The notes beneath the pieces are model-generated. The model saw only the letters and a list, made by a program, of their open reading frames with translations. It was not told the origin of the DNA and ran no database searches. The position numbers and the translations under genes were made by a program. DNA of 10,038 nucleotides, taken from assembly GCA_030624445.1 (NCBI GenBank), contig JAUXKD010000008.1, positions 1 to 10,038 on the forward strand, in the 5' to 3' direction. This DNA is from Candidatus Aenigmatarchaeota archaeon (lineage in GTDB: Archaea; Aenigmatarchaeota; Aenigmatarchaeia; QMZP01; JAFGSV01). This document shows, in pieces, positions 1 through 5,324 of the stretch (positions are counted from its first letter, which is position 1; each line of letters begins with the position of its first letter).

Positions 1-232
1 AGGCAAGAAGATCAGGGACGCCGAAACGGAATGGGTGAACTTCATTGTGGTCGTGGGCGAAAAGGAAAAGAAGAGCGGGAAGCTGGCGGTGAGGTTCAGG
101 GAAAACAGCAAGGTGAAACAGATGAAAGAAGCAGAACTAGTGGAAATGATAAAAAAGGAGACTGAAGGATTCCCGTACAGGCCGCTACCTCTTCCGAGAA
201 TGGTTTCGAAGAGAGTCGTGTTCCTCGGGTGA
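1..232 (+). CDS. thrS: Threonyl-tRNA synthetase, C-terminal end (partial)
   Basis: This is the 3' end of a gene that enters from the left edge; the frame is open from base 2 and stops at TGA 230-232, giving about 76 residues. The translation has the anticodon-binding-domain ending typical of class II ThrRS: a KKIRDAE segment, the strand NFIVVVGEKE, a KSGKLAVRFRE stretch, an acidic/basic helix (ELVEMIKKETEG) and the terminal PYRPLPLP...SKR motif. ThrRS charges tRNA-Thr with threonine in the cytoplasm, and this domain reads the tRNA-Thr anticodon. The wording of the tail fits archaeal ThrRS best, by memory of the family. A GTG at 35 is an internal valine codon, not a start. The gene converges on serS with a 28-base gap. 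The catalytic and editing domains lie outside the window. Confidence 0.85.
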   Translation, partial: GKKIRDAETEWVNFIVVVGEKEKKSGKLAVRFRENSKVKQMKEAELVEMIKKETEGFPYRPLPLPRMVSKRVVFLG

Positions 233-260
233 TTTAAGAAACCGGAAAAATCGAAAAACC

Positions 261-1544
261 TTATTTCTTCCCTATGACTTTCATTCCGTTCATGTAAGGC
301 TGAAGTACCTTGGGGACCTTGACCGTGCCGTCTTTCTGCTGGTAGTTCTCCAGTATCGCGATAAGTGCCCTCTCCGTGGCGACGAGCGTGCTGTTAAGGG
401 TGTGCGGTGGCTTTGTCGGATCGTTCGTATTGTCCCTGAACCTGATGTTGGACCTTCTTCCCTGGTAATCGGTACAGTTGGAGCACGAGACCATCTCCCT
501 GTAACTGTTCTGGCCGGGAAGCCAGGCCTCCAGGTCGTATTTTTTCGCTGCTATAGTCCCCAGGTCCCCGGTGCAGACGTTCATAACCTTGTACGGTATC
601 TTCAACTGCCTGAAGAAATCCTCGGCATTTTTGATGAGGTCTTCCAGCATGGACCACGATTCCTCAGGCCTGCAGAATATGAACTGCTCCACCTTCTCAA
701 ACTGATGGACCCTGAAGATGCCTTTTGTGTCTCTCCCGTGGGCCCCGGCTTCTTTCCTGTAACATGGTGAAACAGCGGCGTATTTAAGGGGAAGCTTTCC
801 ACCCTCGATGATTTCGTTCATATGGTAGGCAAGGAGGGTATGTTCCGATGTACCGATGAGGTACAGGTCCTCGTCCTCAACCTTGTAGATGACATCCTCG
901 AAATCGGACAGGGCGACAGCCCCGTTTATAGCTTCTCTCCTGATCAGGTATGGAGGCTGAAACAGCGTGTAGCCCCGCTTCGAGATGAAGTCCAGTGCGA
1001 ATTTAATCAGAGCATAATTCAATGTAACTAGCTCATTCTTGAGGTAGTAGAACCTTGCACCCGCTACCTTGGCCGCCCTGTCGATGTCCACAAGATCGAG
1101 TTTCTCTGTGATGACTATATGATCGAGCGGCTTGAAATCGAATTTGTGCGGACTGCCCCATTTCCTGACCTCGACGTTGTCGTTCTCGTCAGTGCCAACG
1201 GGCACGGACTTGTGCATGATGTTCGGAATTCTGAGCATGTACCAGTCGATCTTTTCCTTGAGCTTGTCGACCTTGGCCTCTTTTTCGCCTATCTCTTTCG
1301 GTATGTTTTTCATTTCCCTGAGAAGTCCGCCAGCGTCCTTGCCAGCCCTTTTCCTTTTGGCTATCTCCTGGCTCGTCTGGTTTCTCTTCTGTCTCAGGTT
1401 CTGGAGGTCGTACACGAGCCTCCCGTATTCCCTGTATTTCTTTACCGCGTCGTCTACCCATTTTACCTTTTCCGGGTCCTTCCTCTTCTTGAGGTCCTTT
1501 TTAACGACCCCCGGATTTTCTGTCAGGAATTTTATGTCAAGCAT
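261..1544 (-). CDS. serS: Seryl-tRNA synthetase
   Basis: Class II aminoacyl-tRNA synthetase that joins serine to tRNA-Ser in the cytoplasm. The 427-residue protein has the normal length and order for the common (bacterial-type) SerRS. Residues about 27-105 form the charged N-terminal coiled-coil arm that grips the long variable arm of tRNA-Ser. The catalytic core carries GTSEH (231-235, serine pocket), motif 2 around 262-290 (YRKEAGAHGRDT, then FRVHQFEKVEQF) and motif 3 at 385-402 (STLVATERALIAILENYQ, with Arg392 expected to contact ATP). It is not the rare zinc-dependent methanogen SerRS, which is built differently. The ATG at 1544 is chosen because MLDIKFL is the usual family start and a TATA-like box sits 26 bases upstream, suggesting a leaderless mRNA. 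No Shine-Dalgarno is seen. It lies 72 bases downstream of the secretion genes but probably has its own promoter. Confidence 0.96.
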   Translation of the reverse strand: MLDIKFLTENPGVVKKDLKKRKDPEKVKWVDDAVKKYREYGRLVYDLQNLRQKRNQTSQEIAKRKRAGKDAGGLLREMKNIPKEIGEKEAKVDKLKEKIDWYMLRIPNIMHKSVPVGTDENDNVEVRKWGSPHKFDFKPLDHIVITEKLDLVDIDRAAKVAGARFYYLKNELVTLNYALIKFALDFISKRGYTLFQPPYLIRREAINGAVALSDFEDVIYKVEDEDLYLIGTSEHTLLAYHMNEIIEGGKLPLKYAAVSPCYRKEAGAHGRDTKGIFRVHQFEKVEQFIFCRPEESWSMLEDLIKNAEDFFRQLKIPYKVMNVCTGDLGTIAAKKYDLEAWLPGQNSYREMVSCSNCTDYQGRRSNIRFRDNTNDPTKPPHTLNSTLVATERALIAILENYQQKDGTVKVPKVLQPYMNGMKVIGKK

Positions 1545-1564
1545 ACAATTCCATTAAAGTTGTT

Positions 1565-1574
1565 GATATAAAAA
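1565..1574 (-). promoter_or_regulatory. TATA box of serS
   Basis: Read on the minus strand the bases are TTTTTATATC. The centre is about 26 bases from the serS ATG, the spacing expected between an archaeal TATA box and the transcription start. This implies transcription starts at or next to the start codon, giving a leaderless message. An A/T-rich stretch just upstream could hold a BRE, but I cannot define one by eye. Confidence 0.5.
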
Positions 1575-1616
1575 TTTTGATTCTTTCCCGATGCCCGTTT
1601 TCGGTGTTGCGACTTC

Positions 1617-2723
1617 TTATCCCGCCAGCATCGTTCCGAACATAATGTTTACAAGGAAACTGGCCCCCAGGTAGACGAGGACCGCTATTATGGAAAGAAT
1701 CGGGGCGAACTTTAGGCCGTCCTTTTCACTTCCTGACCCGATCAGGCCGAGTATGAGACCCCCGAAAAATGTGGTAATGATGATCGCCGCGAGGGAGAAC
1801 TGCAAAAGGAATTCTTCCGATATCGATACGCCCTTCATCTGGAAGAAAGAGACCTTGTCCGAAACGCCGCTTGTCACGGTGGCATCCGGGGTGAGATCGG
1901 ACATCACGCCCGTCATGTAGCCTGAAAGAGCGTAAAGGCCCGGTGCCCCGAGGCAGCCCGCAAAGGCAATGAATATCGCGTACATAAGGGTGTTGGCCTT
2001 GATTTCCTTCTGTATGGCCTGCCTCCGGCGTATGTCCACTGCGTTCTCTTCCAGCAGTGACACTATCTGGCCTCCTCCCCTGATGCCCTCTATTATCAGG
2101 TTTATGCTGCGCTTGAGGTCCTCGGATTTTATAGTGGCGGGTATCTCTCTCATTCCCTCCTCAAGGGACTTTCCAGACATGATTTCCTTCCCTGCCTTTT
2201 TTATGGCTTCCGAAAGGGGACCGAATTCTGTCCTTGCCGAAAGGATGAGCGCCCTGCTCGGTATGTAGCCCGCCCTTATGTTCGCCGAAAGCAGCATCAG
2301 GGCATCCGGCAGTATTTCGTTCACAAACTTCCCTCTCCTGTCAACCGAAAGCAGCAGTATCATGTTGAAGAACGCAAAAGTGATAATGAAAAAGGCGGGA
2401 GACACGTAGAACATGTACTTCCTTATAAGAAAACCCGCAACAATGCCTACAATGATGCTGACGATAAATATACCCTTTATAAATTTTCCCGCATCTCTCT
2501 CTGACCCGGAAAGTTCGAACTGTCTCTGTACCCACCTTTCGTAGAACTTCGGGATGATCTTAATGTGCAGCAGTTTTTTTGTCCTTTTTTTCTTCTCTTT
2601 CCCCTTATGCTTTTCCTCTTTCTTCTCCTTCACATCGTGCTGCTTCCGCTTCGCTTTTTTATCCTTCTCCGGCTTTTTGGCTTTCTTCGGGCCTCTCCTC
2701 CACTTGATAGGAAACAGTTTCAT
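1617..2723 (-). CDS. Type II secretion system F family protein, TadC/FlaJ-like (second of pair)
   Basis: Polytopic membrane protein of 368 residues resembling the F-family platform proteins (GspF/PilC/TadC/FlaJ) on which pilins or archaellins are assembled, driven by a separate GspE-type ATPase. Hydrophobic segments are near residues 82-100, 106-126, 246-268, 306-329 and 339-362. The cytoplasmic helical domain between (about 131-245) holds the family-like stretches LPDALMLLSANIRAGY and IRGGGQIVSLLEENA. Residues 1-52 are unusual: nearly half are lysine or arginine, forming a polybasic cytoplasmic tail. The ATG start overlaps the stop of the upstream F-family gene by 4 bases (ATGA), so the two are translationally coupled. 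TadB/TadC-type pairs usually work together as a heteromeric platform. No ATPase, prepilin peptidase or pilin gene is visible here, so the substrate is unknown. Confidence 0.82.
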   Translation of the reverse strand: MKLFPIKWRRGPKKAKKPEKDKKAKRKQHDVKEKKEEKHKGKEKKKRTKKLLHIKIIPKFYERWVQRQFELSGSERDAGKFIKGIFIVSIIVGIVAGFLIRKYMFYVSPAFFIITFAFFNMILLLSVDRRGKFVNEILPDALMLLSANIRAGYIPSRALILSARTEFGPLSEAIKKAGKEIMSGKSLEEGMREIPATIKSEDLKRSINLIIEGIRGGGQIVSLLEENAVDIRRRQAIQKEIKANTLMYAIFIAFAGCLGAPGLYALSGYMTGVMSDLTPDATVTSGVSDKVSFFQMKGVSISEEFLLQFSLAAIIITTFFGGLILGLIGSGSEKDGLKFAPILSIIAVLVYLGASFLVNIMFGTMLAG

Positions 2724-3607
2724 ATTCCCACCGGCCTCTTGGATTTAATCATGCCAATAAGCATGAACTGGAATAACACAAGGAATCCCAGTATGGCCAA
2801 CAACACGAACTCCACCTGGAAGCTCAACCCGATGAAAGAGCCCAGGACGAGCAGGAAGGTTATGCCGAGCGTGGGCATTATCACACAGAATACCATGTAC
2901 ATCATGGCTATGGGGTTAAGCTGTGCACCGTACTTCTTTATGGCCAGCGTCTGGTCCATGGCGAGATTTTCAACTATCTCTTTCAGCGTGTCGCCGATGT
3001 CCGCCCCGGACTTGAGAGCGTTCGCCACCTGCCACAGCACCCTTCTGAAGTACAGGGACGGATTGTCCTTCGCCATTTCCTCGATGGCCTCTATTTCGGA
3101 TTTTCCGGTGTTTATCTCGTCGACCGACCTTTCGAACTGCTTGCCCAGTTGGCCGTAATCGCCGTGAGCGACAGACACCATGCAATTGAAGAGCGGAACG
3201 CCAGAACGTATCTGTATAAGCAGGTGGTGAAGGGCGTGGGGGAGGTTCTCATCCACGCTCTTTATTTTCTTCTTGGCAAGCAGCTTCGGATACATGACTA
3301 TGTAAAGGAAGGAGGCGCCGGCTATGGTGAAGCCAACCAGCAGTGAAACGCCCACTGACTGAGGGATGATTATTCTTGCCGCCCTGGTTATGACCAACAT
3401 GATGGTGAAAAGCATGGAAAAATAGAATATGGCTGAAAATATGGCGATCGAAACCCATTTCCTTGGTGCCATGTCAATACCGGAATGGTGCAGGTCCCAG
3501 TCCAATGAGGGGAAGAAATTGGACAACATCTCTCCCAGGCCAATGAAAACACTGGAAAACTTCTCGACTTTGTCGAGGGGGAAAGGAACGAGGGGCACTC
3601 TTTTCAT
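2720..3607 (-). CDS. Type II secretion system F family protein, TadB/FlaJ-like (first of pair)
   Basis: Integral membrane protein of 295 residues and the first gene of the two-gene F-family unit. Membrane segments are predicted near 51-74, 83-107, 230-258 and 263-287. The cytoplasmic helical bundle at about 115-225 contains NLPHALHHLLIQIRSGVPLF and a second repeat-like part (WQVANALKSGADIGDTLKEIVENLA), the pattern seen in GspF/TadB/FlaJ proteins. It would form half of an inner-membrane platform for a type IV pilus-like or archaellum-like machine; that role rests on family knowledge. The ATG at 3607 is supported by a TATA-like box 28 bases upstream, so the mRNA may be leaderless. The upstream in-frame ATG at 3625 runs into a stop after two codons. 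The 3' end overlaps the next gene by 4 bases. Confidence 0.82.
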   Translation of the reverse strand: MKRVPLVPFPLDKVEKFSSVFIGLGEMLSNFFPSLDWDLHHSGIDMAPRKWVSIAIFSAIFYFSMLFTIMLVITRAARIIIPQSVGVSLLVGFTIAGASFLYIVMYPKLLAKKKIKSVDENLPHALHHLLIQIRSGVPLFNCMVSVAHGDYGQLGKQFERSVDEINTGKSEIEAIEEMAKDNPSLYFRRVLWQVANALKSGADIGDTLKEIVENLAMDQTLAIKKYGAQLNPIAMMYMVFCVIMPTLGITFLLVLGSFIGLSFQVEFVLLAILGFLVLFQFMLIGMIKSKRPVGI

Positions 3608-3630
3608 AATAATTATTATTCATTCCATGT

Positions 3631-3640
3631 AATATAAATC
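3631..3640 (-). promoter_or_regulatory. TATA box in divergent promoter region
   Basis: Minus-strand reading GATTTATATT, centred about 28 bases from the ATG of the F-family operon at 3607, which suits leaderless transcription of that operon. On the plus strand the same bases read AATATAAATC, also TATA-like; a start near 3661 would give the small membrane-protein operon a leader of about 35 bases carrying its Shine-Dalgarno. The 88-base gap 3608-3695 may therefore be a bidirectional promoter. Confidence 0.5.
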
Positions 3641-3695
3641 TGAGGACGGGCCTGACATATCCGAAGAACGCAAACCTTATTAGAGAGGGAACGCA

Positions 3696-3914
3696 ATGAA
3701 AATCATGAAGAAAACGGAAATTGCGGGCATCATTCTCGTAATTCTGGGCGCATTCCTTTTGGCAGGCTACCCTCTTTACCTCTTCGTCCAGTCTCCCGGC
3801 ATACCCGCGATTGTGAGATTGGGTGTCATTGCCCTCTTTGTGGGATTCCTGGTAATACTCCTTTCCCTGGTGAGGGAAAGGTTCATGGATGTACGAAAGG
3901 AAAAGCAGAAATAA
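3696..3914 (+). CDS. Small two-helix membrane protein of unknown function
   Basis: 72-residue protein not assigned to a named family. Two strongly hydrophobic segments, residues about 8-31 (EIAGIILVILGAFLLAGYPLYLF) and about 39-59 (AIVRLGVIALFVGFLVILLSL), are joined by a short loop with prolines. The last part is a positively charged tail (RERFMDVRKEKQK), so both ends probably face the cytoplasm. The ATG at 3696 has a purine-rich Shine-Dalgarno (GAGAGGGA, 3683-3690) at suitable spacing; a second ATG at 3705 is an alternative start. The stop codon is part of the stretch leading into the Shine-Dalgarno of the UPF0145 gene 13 bases downstream, so the two genes are one operon and probably act together. 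The protein may anchor or partner the downstream protein at the membrane; this is inference from gene order only. Confidence 0.7.
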   Translation: MKIMKKTEIAGIILVILGAFLLAGYPLYLFVQSPGIPAIVRLGVIALFVGFLVILLSLVRERFMDVRKEKQK

Positions 3915-3920
3915 GGAGGT
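3913..3920 (+). promoter_or_regulatory. Strong Shine-Dalgarno deciding the UPF0145 start
   Basis: AAGGAGGT lies 7 bases before ATG 3928 and directly abuts ATG 3921. The spacing selects 3928, which also gives the conserved UPF0145 N-terminus MLITSSETIEG; the 3921 frame gives an unrecognisable protein. This internal operon site is a full anti-Shine-Dalgarno match, whereas first genes in the window look leaderless. Confidence 0.75.
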
Positions 3921-3927
3921 ATGATGT

Positions 3928-4248
3928 ATGTTGATTACGAGTTCGGAGACCATCGAAGGGAAAAAGATAAGCGAGACCCTCGGAATAGTGAAAGGCAACA
4001 CCATCAGGGCGAAGCATCTGGGAAAGGACATAATTGCCAGCCTGAGAAACATAATCGGCGGCGAGATAAAGGAGTACACCGAGATGCTGAACGAGGCAAG
4101 GGATCAGTCGGTTAAGAGGATGGTCGAAGATGCAGAGAAGATGGGCGCAGACGCAATAGTCACAGTGAGGTTCACGACTTCCACGGTCATAGGCGGAGCG
4201 GCAGAACTGCTGGCGTACGGGACCGCCGTGAAGCTGAAGAAACGATGA
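3928..4248 (+). CDS. UPF0145 / YbjQ family protein
   Basis: 106-residue protein with the full length and pattern of the UPF0145 (YbjQ, 'putative heavy-metal-binding') family: an N-terminal strand (MLITSSETIEGKKI), GIVKGNTIRAKHLGKDI, the signature GGEIKEYTEML at about 44-54, a helix of the DQSVKRMVEDAEKMGADAIVTVRF type (59-82), and the final AAELLAYGTAVKL. Family members are small soluble oligomers; the metal-binding description is historical and their biochemical role is not settled. There are no cysteines or histidine clusters in this copy apart from a single His30, so metal binding is not evident from sequence. It is the second gene of an operon with a small membrane protein, suggesting membrane-linked work. 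A T-tract follows the stop at 4266-4271. Confidence 0.9.
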   Translation: MLITSSETIEGKKISETLGIVKGNTIRAKHLGKDIIASLRNIIGGEIKEYTEMLNEARDQSVKRMVEDAEKMGADAIVTVRFTTSTVIGGAAELLAYGTAVKLKKR

Positions 4249-4265
4249 CGTCGTTTACCACGGTC

Positions 4266-4271
4266 TTTTTT
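4266..4271 (+). terminator. T-tract terminator of the plus-strand operon
   Basis: A run of six T's 17 bases after the UPF0145 stop, preceded by a GC-containing stretch without a strong hairpin. Archaeal RNA polymerase terminates at such U-tracts. Its position between the convergent UPF0145 gene and tRNA-Leu(CAG) fits. Confidence 0.5.
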
Positions 4272-4302
4272 ATCTCTAAGCTTCCTTATGCGGAGGCTGG
4301 GA

Positions 4303-4346
4303 TTTACGCATTTCCCATGCACGCGGATGCGCGAAAATGGAAACGT
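4303..4346 (-). other. T-loop intron of tRNA-Leu(CAG), about 44 nt
   Basis: The interval interrupts TTCGAA|T of the T-loop. The length of 44 is fixed by assuming a 7-base loop, but the borders can slide by up to 2 bases upward because both ends carry A's (4303-4346, 4304-4347 or 4305-4348). The intron can pair with itself, for example ACG with CGT at its ends, TTTCC with GGAAA, or GCGCAT with ATGCGT. Splicing would be by the archaeal tRNA endonuclease and RtcB ligase. Confidence 0.75.
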
Positions 4347-4401
4347 TTCGAACCCAGGAAGGCACTAAGCCACTAGGCCCTGAACCTAGCCCCTTTGACC
4401 A

Positions 4402-4446
4402 TTCCCTAACCCCTGCATCTATGGAATTCTTCCAGAGCAACGGGTT
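4402..4446 (-). other. D-loop intron of tRNA-Leu(CAG), about 45 nt
   Basis: The 47-base interval 4401-4447 lies between G15 and G18 of the tRNA; a normal D-loop needs about two of these bases, so the intron is about 45 nt with borders uncertain by 1-2 bases. It folds into a stem with AACCC/GGGTT at the base, TGC/GCA above and TGGAA/TTCCA at the tip. Its ends resemble those of the D-loop intron in tRNA-Leu(UAG). Confidence 0.7.
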
Positions 4447-4571
4447 TCTCGGGGACCTCCGCATCGGATGATATAGATATAGCTAATAATTATGCCCCTG
4501 ATTTTTAAAAATGGAGATATTTTTGGGCGACCTGCTGAAGGCAACGAATCCCTTTTGATCGCTGTTTAGTC

Positions 4572-5027
4572 TTATTGTCCGGCAAACTGTGTGCCAAGCA
4601 TGGTTTCCAGCATATTTATTATTGCTGCAGTATCGCCAACATACAGCACAATCAATTTATCTTTTTTATAAAAATGTGGCGAAGCGACCCAATTCATCAT
4701 AGTTGTACCAATCGAACTGCCGTCGGGCGAAACAAGTGCCGCTTCAGCGTCGGCCGCAACAGCATCCTGATATTCGAAAACCTGAACATCAACACCGTTA
4801 ACTGTTATAATCTGGCCTTTAACAGAGAAGAAGGGTTGTGATATATCTCCGGATGGATTGACTATGGCCCCAGATGCTCGTAGATTATCTATCAGGCTCA
4901 CATAGTCTTTAACTGGTCCGCCATGTGACACTACTGGTGTAGTAGACTGCTCTAATGCAACAAAACCAATTCCTGAAATGGCTAAAACAACCAGTATCCC
5001 ATAAAATAATTTTCTGTTTTTCATCAT
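4572..5027 (-). CDS. Membrane-anchored or secreted protein of unknown function
   Basis: 151-residue protein that I do not assign to a named family. A short basic N-terminus (MMKNRKLF) is followed by one hydrophobic segment (about residues 7-24), which would act as an uncleaved anchor or signal peptide with the rest outside the cell. The exported part has no cysteines and contains a beta-rich stretch (FFSVKGQIITVNGVDVQVFEY), then VSPDGSSIG and WVASPHFYKKDKLIVLYVGD; I have an impression of similar archaeal hypothetical proteins but cannot name a family. A TTG at 5039 would add four residues. ATG 5027 is preferred because a TATA-like box is 26 bases upstream (leaderless); the next codon is a second ATG. 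The gene sits alone between two tRNA-Leu genes and is visibly more A/T-rich than gyrA or serS, so it may have been inserted there. Confidence 0.75.
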   Translation of the reverse strand: MMKNRKLFYGILVVLAISGIGFVALEQSTTPVVSHGGPVKDYVSLIDNLRASGAIVNPSGDISQPFFSVKGQIITVNGVDVQVFEYQDAVAADAEAALVSPDGSSIGTTMMNWVASPHFYKKDKLIVLYVGDTAAIINMLETMLGTQFAGQ

Positions 5028-5048
5028 AAGTTCAATCAAATCTAATCC

Positions 5049-5058
5049 TTATAATATT
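5049..5058 (-). promoter_or_regulatory. TATA box of the 151-residue secreted protein gene
   Basis: AATATTATAA on the minus strand, centred about 26 bases before ATG 5027 in an A/T-rich stretch. The spacing supports a leaderless start at 5027 rather than at the TTG 12 bases upstream. Confidence 0.5.
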
Positions 5059-5136
5059 TTCTATTTTGTTCGGTTTTTACCTAAATTCGAACATTTCCTG
5101 CCGTGTAAGCTTCACCACACAGAACCTTGGGTTGTA

Positions 5137-5258
5137 TGCGGGGGCAGGGATTCGAACCCTGGAAGGCACTAAGCCACTAGGTCCTAAGCCTAGCCCCTTT
5201 GACCATTACCAAACCCGCCGCTTTACTGCAACACGACGGGTTTCTTGGGAACCCCCGC
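5137..5258 (-). tRNA. tRNA-Leu(UAG) with a D-loop intron
   Basis: The acceptor strands GCGGGGG (5258-5252) and CCCCCGC (5144-5138) pair perfectly; the discriminator A is at 5137 and CCA is not encoded. The anticodon stem CTAGG/CCTAG holds CTTAGGA, with anticodon TAG at 5186-5184 for CUA (and by wobble other CUN) leucine codons. The variable arm is long, as in leucine tRNAs. The T-arm CAGGG-TTCGAAT-CCCTG is intact, so there is no T-loop intron. Between G15 (5244) and the GG at 5204-5203 there are 39 bases, about 37 more than a D-loop needs. Removing them gives 85 nt, the same mature length as the neighbouring tRNA-Leu(CAG). The two genes share nearly identical anticodon-arm, variable-arm and D-arm 3' segments, so they are duplicates. 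Confidence 0.88.
5206..5242 (-). other. D-loop intron of tRNA-Leu(UAG), about 37 nt
   Basis: The insert spans about 5205-5243, borders uncertain by 1-2 bases. It forms a ten-pair stem AAACCCGTCG/CGGCGGGTTT (with one G-T pair) closing a 13-base loop. It starts with the same AAACCCGT and ends with a similar GGGTT-GG-AAT pattern as the intron in tRNA-Leu(CAG), while the loop parts differ completely. This is a typical result of common descent with fast loop drift. Confidence 0.75.
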
Positions 5259-5280
5259 ATTATAGGATTCGTTAAACATG

Positions 5281-5291
5281 ATATTTATAAA
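5281..5291 (-). promoter_or_regulatory. TATA box of tRNA-Leu(UAG)
   Basis: TTTATAAATAT on the minus strand, centred about 28 bases before the first base of the tRNA. It lies in the 66-base gap between the gyrA stop and the tRNA, so the tRNA appears to have its own promoter. Confidence 0.55.
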
Positions 5292-5324
5292 CTTAGAAAT
5301 CAGGAATTCCTTCTGCTGCAAAGT

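Larger units (their letters stand above)
4289..4462 (-). tRNA. tRNA-Leu(CAG) with two introns, in D-loop and T-loop
   Basis: The tRNA reads leucine CUG codons. The 5' acceptor strand GCGGAGG (4462-4456) pairs perfectly with CCTCCGC (4296-4290), and the discriminator A is at 4289; CCA is not encoded. The anticodon stem CTAGG/CCTAG holds the loop TTCAGGG, with anticodon CAG at 4382-4380. A leucine-type long variable arm follows. Two inserts interrupt the cloverleaf. Between G15 (4448) and the invariant GG (4400-4399) there are 47 bases, 45 more than needed. Between GGG and CCC of the T-stem there are 51 bases (4302-4352) where a 7-base loop TTCGAAT is expected, so a 44-base intron lies there. 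Removing both leaves an 85-nt leucine tRNA. The anticodon loop itself has no intron. Exact splice sites are ambiguous by 1-3 bases, and I could not settle the bulge-helix-bulge folds by hand. Confidence 0.85.

Noticed and set aside
35..232. Separate 65-residue gene starting at GTG 35
   Set aside because: The frame is open to the left edge and the residues before it match the ThrRS C-terminal domain, so it is a partial thrS.
1119..1571. Plus-strand open frames opposite serS
   Set aside because: They mirror the charged coiled-coil of serS and have no recognisable protein features.
3921..4115. Frame starting at the ATG directly after AAGGAGGT
   Set aside because: The Shine-Dalgarno touches this ATG, so spacing is wrong, and the frame lies inside the conserved UPF0145 gene.
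4289..4462. tRNA-Leu(CAG) as a pseudogene truncated in the T-arm
   Set aside because: The missing AATCCCAG and CCTCCGC segments are found intact 44 bases downstream and pair exactly with the 5' parts.
4289..5258. Integrated mobile element with attachment sites at the two tRNAs
   Set aside because: There is no integrase, and the repeats are the conserved inner parts of two functional tRNAs with different anticodons. It is kept only as a weak idea about the gene between them.
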